Source: an uncultured Porphyromonadaceae bacterium (GTDB lineage: Bacteria > Bacteroidota > Bacteroidia > Bacteroidales > Muribaculaceae). Taken from it: 5,018 bases of DNA. Under the pieces are notes generated by a model, which saw only the letters and a program-made list of their open reading frames with translations, had not been told where the DNA came from and did not search any database. Location of the stretch: positions 1-5,018 of the forward strand of contig CAMWZB010000100.1 in the NCBI GenBank assembly GCA_947178655.1. Reading direction: 5' to 3'. Position 1 is the first letter of the stretch, and each line of letters opens with the position of its first letter. This document shows, one piece after another, positions 1-5,018 of the stretch. Both the position numbers and the translations under genes were made by a program.

Positions 1-821
1 ACTCACTGGCGCTTGCCCAGAAGGCATCCGAGGCATGCGCAGACGCCCGTATCGTGGTGATGTGCGGCGTGAACTTCATGGGCGAGCCCGTGAAGGTGCT
101 TTGCCCGGACAAGAAGGTGCTTGTGCCCGACAATACCGCCGGTTGCTCGCTGGCTGACAGTTGTCCGGCCGATGAGTTCGCAGAGTTTATCGCCGCTCAT
201 CCCGGCCACACAGTGCTCTCATACGTCAACACCTCTGTGGAGGTGAAGGCTCTCACTGATGTGCTGGTCACCTCGGGCAACGCCCGCAAGGTGGTGGAAT
301 CGTTCCCCAAGGACGCGAAGCTGATATTCGGTCCGGACCGCAATCTCGGCTCGTATATCAATGCGGTCACCGGCCGTGAGATGGTGCTGTGGGACGGCGC
401 CTGTCATGTGCACGAGCGCTTCTCGGCCGAAGGGATAGCTCGACTGAAGGCCGAGCATCCCGACGCTCCCGTGCTGGTGCATCCGGAGTGTCCGCGTCCT
501 GTGGTGATGATGGCCGACGAGGTCGGCTCTACGGCCGTGCTGCTGAAGTATGCGCTGGAGAGTGATGCCCGTGAGTTCATCGTGGCCACCGAGCCCGGCA
601 TACTCCACCAGATGCGCAAGGGTGCTCCGGACAAGACATTCATACCGGCTCCCGGTACAGACAGCTCCTGTGGCTGCAACGACTGCGCGTACATGAAACT
701 TAACACTCTGGCGAAACTTCGCGACTGTCTGGTGAACGAGTCGCCCGAGGTTCACGTCGACCCTGAACTCGCCGCCAGAGCGCTCCGTCCTATCAACCGC
801 ATGCTCGAACTCTCAAAGTAA
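1..821 (+). CDS. nadA: Quinolinate synthase NadA, 3' part (5' end outside window)
   Basis: This enzyme condenses iminoaspartate (made by NadB) with dihydroxyacetone phosphate to give quinolinate, the second step of de novo NAD synthesis in the cytoplasm. The frame is open from the left edge (first full codon at base 3), giving 272 visible residues and a TAA stop at 819-821. NadA is usually about 300-350 residues, so the N-terminal part is missing. Family hallmarks in order are CGVNFMGE, AGCSLADSCPADEF, SYVNTS, FGPDRNLG, LWDGACHVHE, HPECP, EVGSTA, ATEPGILHQM and CGCNDCAYMKLNTL. The three expected 4Fe-4S ligands are all present: the Cys codons at 144-146 (GCS), 489-491 (HPEC) and 684-686 (last Cys of CGCNDC). 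The protein therefore looks catalytically intact where visible. The GTG/ATG codons near 54-62 are internal, because conserved sequence (SLALAQ) is already read upstream of them. NadB is not in the window. leuS starts 15 bases downstream, so co-transcription is possible. Identification is very secure. Confidence 0.97.
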   Translation, partial: SLALAQKASEACADARIVVMCGVNFMGEPVKVLCPDKKVLVPDNTAGCSLADSCPADEFAEFIAAHPGHTVLSYVNTSVEVKALTDVLVTSGNARKVVESFPKDAKLIFGPDRNLGSYINAVTGREMVLWDGACHVHERFSAEGIARLKAEHPDAPVLVHPECPRPVVMMADEVGSTAVLLKYALESDAREFIVATEPGILHQMRKGAPDKTFIPAPGTDSSCGCNDCAYMKLNTLAKLRDCLVNESPEVHVDPELAARALRPINRMLELSK

Positions 822-836
822 ATACAATCATCCGCA

Positions 837-3605
837 ATGGAATACAACTATAAAGAAATAGAAAGCCGTATACGGCAGTACTGGAAAGACAAGGACATCT
901 ACCGTGTCGATATCGACACCAATCGTCCGAAGTACTATGTGCTGGATATGTTCCCCTATCCATCGGGCGCCGGACTCCACGTAGGCCACCCCTTAGGCTA
1001 TATAGCGAGCGACATCTTCTCGCGCTACAAGCGCCTTCAGGGATTCAATGTGCTTCATCCGATGGGCTTCGACGCTTACGGTCTGCCTGCCGAGCAGTAT
1101 GCCATCCAGACCGGACAGCATCCTGAGATAACTACCCGCGAGAATATCGCACGCTATATAAGCCAGCTCGACAATATCGGATTCAGCTATGACTGGAGCC
1201 GGTCTATCCGCACGTGTGACCCCGGATTCTACAAGTGGACGCAGTGGGCGTTTCTGAAGATGTTCGGGTCGTACTACGACCGGAAAGCCGACCGTGCGAT
1301 GCCTGTCGAGCAGCTGTCGGAGCACTTTGCGGCTCACGGCACCGACGGAGTCGACGCCGCATGCACCAAGGAGCTGTCGTTCACGGCTGCCGAATGGAAC
1401 GCGATGACTCCCAAGGAGCAGAGCGACGTGCTGATGAACTATCGCATAGCCTATCTTGGCAATTCGATGGTGAACTGGTGTCCCCGACTCGGCACGGTGC
1501 TCGCCAATGACGAGGTCAGCGACGGACTCTCCGTGCGAGGCGGATATCCGGTGGTGCAGAAAGAGATGTGGCAGTGGTGCCTCCGCGTGTCGGCTTATGC
1601 CGAGCGTCTTCTGCAGGGACTGGACCGCATCGACTGGTCGGACTCCATCAAGGAGACTCAGCGCAATTGGATCGGCCGCTCCGAAGGCGCCGAGATGCGA
1701 TTCGCTCTTGACGGCCGCGATGATGTGGCTCTGGAGATATTCACCACCCGTGCCGACACTGTCTTCGGCGTGACTTTCATGGTGCTCGCTCCCGAGAGCA
1801 AGTACGTCGACGAGGTCACCACTGAAGAGCAGCGCGCGGCCGTTGATGCCTATCTTGACTCAATCAAGCACCGCACCGAGCGCGAGCGCATGATTGACCG
1901 CCGTGTGACCGGCGTGTTCTCGGGTTCGTACGCCATCAATCCTCTTTCCGGCAAGAAAGTGCCCGTGTGGATCAGTGACTATGTTCTGGCAGGCTACGGC
2001 ACGGGCGCCATTATGGCAGTGCCGGCGCACGACAGCCGTGACTATGCTTTCGCCCGTCATTTCGACCTCCCGATCATCCCGCTTATCGAGGGTGCCGATG
2101 TGTCAGAGCAGTCGATGGACGCCAAGGAGGGTATCATGATCAACTCCGAGGGCCCGTCGCTCAATCTCAACGGGCTTACAGTCAAGGAGGCTATCGCCGC
2201 CGCCAAGAAGCACATCGAGGAAGCGGGCATCGGCCGTGTTAAGGTCAACTACCGACTCCGCGATGCCATCTTCAGCCGCCAGCGCTACTGGGGCGAGCCT
2301 ATCCCCGTATGCTATGTCGACGGCATCCCCACGGCGTATGAGAATCTGCCTCTCGAGCTGCCCGAAATCGACAAGTATCTTCCCACCGAGACCGGTGAGC
2401 CTCCCCTGGGCCGCGCCAAGAACTGGTGCACACCCGAAGGCTGGCCTCTCGAACTCAATACGATGCCCGGCTTCGCCGGTTCGTCGGCCTACTATCTCCG
2501 CTACATGGATCCTCACAATCCCGACGCGCTGGTGTCGGAGGAGGCCAACGGCTACTGGCGTTCGGTCGACCTCTACGTGGGCGGTTCGGAGCATGCCACG
2601 GGACACCTGATATACAGCCGTTTCTGGAACAAGTTCCTCTATGATTACGGCGAGGTGGCCGAGGACGAGCCTTTCCGCAAGCTCATCAACCAGGGTATGA
2701 TTCAGGGCCGGAGCAACTTCGTATACCGCATCAAGGACACGAACACCTTCGTCAGCGCAGGCCTGAAAGACGGGTATGAGACCACGCCTCTGCATGTGGA
2801 CATCAATATCGTGCGCGACGATGTGCTCGACACGGATGCGTTCCGCGCGTGGCGTCCTGAGTTTGCCGACGCTGAGTTCATCCTCGAGGACGGCAAGTAC
2901 ATATGCGGAACAGCGGTGGAGAAGATGTCCAAGTCGATGTTCAACGTCGTCAACCCCGATGACATGATTGACCGTTACGGAGCCGACACACTCCGCCTCT
3001 ACGAGATGTTCCTCGGTCCGATCGAGCAGAGCAAGCCCTGGGATACCCACGGAATCGACGGTGTATTCAGATTTGTGAAGAAGCTGTGGTCGCTCTACTG
3101 GAAGGGCGACGCTCTCCTTGTGACCGACACCGAGCCGACACGCGACAATCTCAAGAGTCTCCATAAACTCATCAAGAAGGTGACCGCCGATATCGAGGCG
3201 TTTTCGTTCAACACTTCTATTGCAGCGTTCATGATATGCGTCAACGAACTCGCTCAGCAGAAGTGCACATCGCGCGCCGTCCTCGAGCCGCTGCTGGTGG
3301 TGCTTGCGCCTTTCGCCCCCCACGTGGCCGAAGAACTCTGGCACGCCTTGGGCAACGAGGGCAGCATCTGCGACGCCCGCTGGCCCGAGGCCAATGAGGA
3401 CTACCTCAAGGAAGACTCCGTGACGATGGCCGTGTCTTTCAACGGCAAGGCCCGCTTCAACATCACCCTCCCCGCCGATGCTGACTCCGCCACGGCAGAG
3501 GCCACAGCGCTCGCCGACCCGGCAGCAGCCAAGTGGCTCGATGGCAAGACTGTCCGCAAGGTCATCGTCGTGCCCGGCCGCATCGTCAACATCGTTGTAG
3601 GATGA
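837..3605 (+). CDS. leuS: Leucyl-tRNA synthetase (LeuRS), complete, Bacteroidales type
   Basis: This is the cytoplasmic class I synthetase that charges tRNA-Leu with leucine using ATP and hydrolyses mischarged tRNA. It has 922 residues, longer than the roughly 860 of E. coli LeuRS. In order: the HIGH-type motif HVGH (48-51) in the N-terminal catalytic half; a Bacteroidales-type insertion at about 137-202; the NWCP segment (213-216), after which the usual zinc-knuckle Cys pair reads SVRG (232-235), so zinc binding is probably lost; the CP1 editing domain with TTRADT (303-308) and [15 protein letters not shown] (388-402), retaining the conserved Thr308, Asp399 and Asp402; [10 protein letters not shown] (481-490); a long leucine-specific segment (about 623-693); KMSKS (696-700); a helical anticodon-binding domain; and a small C-terminal tRNA-binding domain (about 862-922). 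The ATG at 837 puts [16 protein letters not shown] at the N-terminus, as expected for the family. No Shine-Dalgarno sequence is visible, which is normal in Bacteroidota. It follows nadA by 15 bases and is followed by a hairpin. Confidence 0.98.
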   Translation: MEYNYKEIESRIRQYWKDKDIYRVDIDTNRPKYYVLDMFPYPSGAGLHVGHPLGYIASDIFSRYKRLQGFNVLHPMGFDAYGLPAEQYAIQTGQHPEITTRENIARYISQLDNIGFSYDWSRSIRTCDPGFYKWTQWAFLKMFGSYYDRKADRAMPVEQLSEHFAAHGTDGVDAACTKELSFTAAEWNAMTPKEQSDVLMNYRIAYLGNSMVNWCPRLGTVLANDEVSDGLSVRGGYPVVQKEMWQWCLRVSAYAERLLQGLDRIDWSDSIKETQRNWIGRSEGAEMRFALDGRDDVALEIFTTRADTVFGVTFMVLAPESKYVDEVTTEEQRAAVDAYLDSIKHRTERERMIDRRVTGVFSGSYAINPLSGKKVPVWISDYVLAGYGTGAIMAVPAHDSRDYAFARHFDLPIIPLIEGADVSEQSMDAKEGIMINSEGPSLNLNGLTVKEAIAAAKKHIEEAGIGRVKVNYRLRDAIFSRQRYWGEPIPVCYVDGIPTAYENLPLELPEIDKYLPTETGEPPLGRAKNWCTPEGWPLELNTMPGFAGSSAYYLRYMDPHNPDALVSEEANGYWRSVDLYVGGSEHATGHLIYSRFWNKFLYDYGEVAEDEPFRKLINQGMIQGRSNFVYRIKDTNTFVSAGLKDGYETTPLHVDINIVRDDVLDTDAFRAWRPEFADAEFILEDGKYICGTAVEKMSKSMFNVVNPDDMIDRYGADTLRLYEMFLGPIEQSKPWDTHGIDGVFRFVKKLWSLYWKGDALLVTDTEPTRDNLKSLHKLIKKVTADIEAFSFNTSIAAFMICVNELAQQKCTSRAVLEPLLVVLAPFAPHVAEELWHALGNEGSICDARWPEANEDYLKEDSVTMAVSFNGKARFNITLPADADSATAEATALADPAAAKWLDGKTVRKVIVVPGRIVNIVVG
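904..919. repeat. 16-bp perfect palindrome inside leuS
   Basis: GTGTCGATATCGACAC reads the same on both strands. It lies in leuS codons 23-28, which encode R-V-D-I-D-T. The codon run GTC-GAT-ATC-GAC is nearly self-complementary for this peptide, so coding constraint may explain it. A protein-binding role so close to the leuS start is possible, but nothing else supports it. Confidence 0.4.
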
Positions 3606-3625
3606 TATAACGCACTCCAGCCGTC

Positions 3626-3662
3626 TATCCGGCCGTCCATGCAATAATTGTACGGCCGGATA
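3626..3662. repeat. Perfect 11-bp inverted repeat (stem-loop) between leuS and rdgB; possible terminator or processing site
   Basis: The left arm TATCCGGCCGT (3626-3636) is exactly complementary to the right arm ACGGCCGGATA (3652-3662), with a 15-base AT-rich loop (3637-3651). The stem is GC-rich and would be stable in RNA. It begins 20 bases after the leuS stop and ends 13 bases before the rdgB ATG. The bases after it (CGTTAATTCTAAG) are AT-rich but contain no U tract, so it is not a textbook intrinsic terminator. The minus-strand reading has no U tract either. Its placement fits leuS 3'-end formation or protection, attenuation, or an effect on rdgB translation. The structure is certain from the sequence; its function is inference. 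Confidence 0.6.
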
Positions 3663-3675
3663 CGTTAATTCTAAG

Positions 3676-4263
3676 ATGGAAAAGATAGTTTTTGCAACAA
3701 ATAACGCACATAAACTCGAGGAAGTGCGCCGTATGCTCGGCGGACGCTTCGAGTTGCTCTCGCTTTCTGATATCGGCTGTCACGACGATATCCCCGAGGA
3801 TGCCGACACATTCGAAGGCAATGCCCTTGCCAAGGCCCGTTGGGTGAAAGACCGCTACGGCTATGACTGCTTTGCCGATGATTCGGGCATCGAGGCTGAC
3901 GGACTCGGCGGCGCTCCCGGAGTGCACAGCGCCCGATATGCCGGCGAGCATGGCGATGACGAGGCCAACAACCGCAAGCTCCTCGAAGAGCTTGATGGAG
4001 TCTCCAACCGTCACGGACGCTTCCGCTGCTCGATAGTCCTCCTGATGGGCGACGACGAGCCTCAAGTGTTCGACGGAGCAGTCGAAGGCGAGATTATGCA
4101 TGCTCCTTCGGGCAGCGGAGGCTTCGGCTACGACCCTCTGTTCCGTCCTGACGGATGGGACTGCTCCTTTGCCGAGGTCGCTCCCGACCGCAAGCATGCC
4201 ATCAGTCACCGCGGCCGTGCAGTCGCCGCTCTTGTTGAATATCTTGCAGCCAAAGGATGCTGA
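3676..4263 (+). CDS. rdgB: Non-canonical purine NTP pyrophosphatase (RdgB/HAM1 family; ITPase/XTPase)
   Basis: This small cytoplasmic enzyme hydrolyses dITP/ITP and dXTP/XTP to the monophosphate and pyrophosphate, keeping deaminated purines out of DNA and RNA. The 195-residue protein matches the usual family length (about 190-200). Motifs in order: the N-terminal nucleotide-binding ATNNAHKLEE (7-16, with Thr8, Asn9, Asn10 and Lys13); TFEGNALAKA (45-54), with the metal-site Glu47; the central FADDSGIEADGLGGAPGVHSARY (66-88), with the catalytic/metal Asp pair 68-69; GSGGFGYDPLF (146-156), the base-recognition segment; and the C-terminal SHRGRA (177-182). Nothing essential is missing. The ATG at 3676 places the N-terminal motif at the normal distance. 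It starts 13 bases after the intergenic hairpin, with no Shine-Dalgarno sequence, and its TGA lies 12 bases before the next gene, suggesting co-transcription with it. The link to the downstream secreted protein looks positional rather than functional. Confidence 0.97.
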   Translation: MEKIVFATNNAHKLEEVRRMLGGRFELLSLSDIGCHDDIPEDADTFEGNALAKARWVKDRYGYDCFADDSGIEADGLGGAPGVHSARYAGEHGDDEANNRKLLEELDGVSNRHGRFRCSIVLLMGDDEPQVFDGAVEGEIMHAPSGSGGFGYDPLFRPDGWDCSFAEVAPDRKHAISHRGRAVAALVEYLAAKGC

Positions 4264-4275
4264 CATGACTCTGAG

Positions 4276-5018
4276 ATGATAATGAAAAGATTATATATTC
4301 TGCTCCTCTTCCTGGCCGTGCTTGCAGGCATGAATGTCCGCGCTCAGGAAATATCCGGTATATGGACTGTCTATCCGCGTGTAGGCGACACGTACGGCGA
4401 CGTCGTTGAGACACCGGACAAAGTGTACCTCCTTACAGGCGGAACACTGTTGCATATGTCGTACGATGACAACGAGTTCTATACCTATACTGCCGAAAAG
4501 CTCAGCGAGAGCTCGCAGATAGCGCACATATATTATAATGCGGAAGGACGTTATCTGCTGATCGTCTACAATGACAGCAACATCGACCTGCTGTATGACA
4601 ACGGACGTGTCGTCAATCTTCCCGAGGTACGCGATGCCGTGCTCACGACTTCGCGCACTATCAATGGTGTATCCTTCGGTGAGGGCCGCATATATATTGC
4701 CGCCGATTTCGGCATAGTGGTATACGACGATGTGCGGCATCAGGTCATAGAGTCCGGGCTGTTCGGTACGCCGATATTGAAGATTTTCGCCATGGGAGAC
4801 CGCATGCTGCTCCTTGCCGGCAATCCCACTGACGCCAATCCGGTGAAGTGCACATTCTATTCGGCGCCTCTGGAAGGACGTCATCAGCAGCTCTCCGAGT
4901 TCAATTCCCTTGCCAACGTATGGATAGGCAAGAACTATTTGCATGACGTGCTCAAGGTCTCCGACTCGAAGATAGCTCTTGTGACAGGCGACAGTCAGCC
5001 GTTCCTGCGCACATACAC
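4276..5018 (+). CDS. PorZ-like secreted beta-propeller protein, 5' part (3' end outside window)
   Basis: The frame is open from ATG 4276 to the right edge, giving 247 visible residues without a stop. ATG 4282 (giving MKRLYILL) is an equally plausible start. The N-terminus is a clear Sec signal peptide: Lys4-Arg5, a hydrophobic core at 6-18, and likely cleavage after VRA (23), with Gln24 next. The mature part shows repeated beta-propeller-like units: about 44-72 (DKVYLLTGGTLLHM), 80-115 (LLIVYNDSNIDLLYDNGRVVNLPEV), 126-158 (INGVSFGEGRIYIAADFGIVVYDD) and 165-200. The NIDLL...VVNLPEV and FGIVVYD signatures resemble, from memory, the N-terminal propeller of PorZ, a surface component of the type IX secretion system that delivers anionic LPS to the sortase in Porphyromonas. 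Full PorZ proteins are much longer, with further propeller blades and a C-terminal sorting-type domain, so most of the gene is outside the window. It could instead be another two-component-regulator-type propeller protein. It follows rdgB by 12 bases in the same frame, probably in one operon. Confidence 0.72.
   Translation, partial: MIMKRLYILLLFLAVLAGMNVRAQEISGIWTVYPRVGDTYGDVVETPDKVYLLTGGTLLHMSYDDNEFYTYTAEKLSESSQIAHIYYNAEGRYLLIVYNDSNIDLLYDNGRVVNLPEVRDAVLTTSRTINGVSFGEGRIYIAADFGIVVYDDVRHQVIESGLFGTPILKIFAMGDRMLLLAGNPTDANPVKCTFYSAPLEGRHQQLSEFNSLANVWIGKNYLHDVLKVSDSKIALVTGDSQPFLRTY

Noticed and set aside
54..62. GTG/ATG codons as a possible start of nadA
   Set aside because: The frame is open to the left edge and already encodes conserved NadA sequence (SLALAQ) upstream, so these are internal codons.
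822..836. A leader or regulatory element ahead of leuS
   Set aside because: The gap is only 15 bases, with no hairpin, Shine-Dalgarno sequence or promoter-like motif.
2103..3644. A 513-codon open frame on the minus strand opposite leuS
   Set aside because: It lies almost wholly inside leuS, which is certain from its motifs. The translation has no recognisable domain and is rich in His, Arg and Val, as expected for the antisense of GC-rich codons.
3647..3673. A possible Bacteroidota-type promoter (TTG in the hairpin loop, TAATTCTA downstream) for rdgB
   Set aside because: The downstream box matches TAnnTTTG poorly, and the spacing of about 15 bases is shorter than the usual 19-21.
3625..4266. 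A 213-codon minus-strand open frame opposite rdgB
   Set aside because: It mirrors rdgB almost exactly, runs into the intergenic hairpin and shows no family resemblance.
4265..4279. The first ATG after the rdgB stop as the start of the last gene
   Set aside because: It is in a different frame and reaches a TGA after four codons. The signal-peptide frame begins at 4276 or 4282.
4291..4944. A 217-codon minus-strand open frame opposite the propeller gene
   Set aside because: The plus strand here has a convincing signal peptide and propeller repeats that stay open for 247 codons. The minus-strand translation has no recognisable features.

Overview
The window is a compact stretch of housekeeping DNA from a moderately GC-rich member of the phylum Bacteroidota, order Bacteroidales. 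The evidence is the leucyl-tRNA synthetase, which carries the two insertions and the degenerate zinc knuckle I associate with Bacteroidales LeuRS. The absence of Shine-Dalgarno sequences before any start and the PorZ-like secreted protein at the right edge fit the same assignment. The GC-rich third positions would suit a gut Muribaculaceae-like lineage, but that family-level placement is only an inference.

Layout, all on the + strand: (1) the 3' part of nadA (quinolinate synthase, NAD biosynthesis), cut by the left edge and ending at 821; (2) a 15-base gap and a complete leuS (837-3605, 922 residues); (3) a 70-base intergenic stretch holding a perfect 11-bp inverted repeat with a 15-base loop (3626-3662); (4) a complete rdgB (3676-4263, 195 residues), the house-cleaning ITP/XTP pyrophosphatase; (5) after a 12-base gap, the 5' part of a signal-peptide-bearing beta-propeller protein that resembles the N-terminal domain of PorZ, a type IX secretion component. 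This last gene runs off the right edge.

Spacing suggests nadA-leuS may be one transcript and rdgB plus the propeller gene another, with the hairpin marking the boundary or a processing/attenuation point. The first three genes are unrelated core functions (cofactor synthesis, translation, nucleotide-pool sanitation) and I see no sign that they form a dedicated pathway. No RNA genes, CRISPR arrays, mobile elements, tandem repeats or convincing minus-strand genes were found, and no stretch over 300 bases lacks a gene. I do not see a previously undescribed system here. The points most worth a second look are the intergenic hairpin and the PorZ-like gene.
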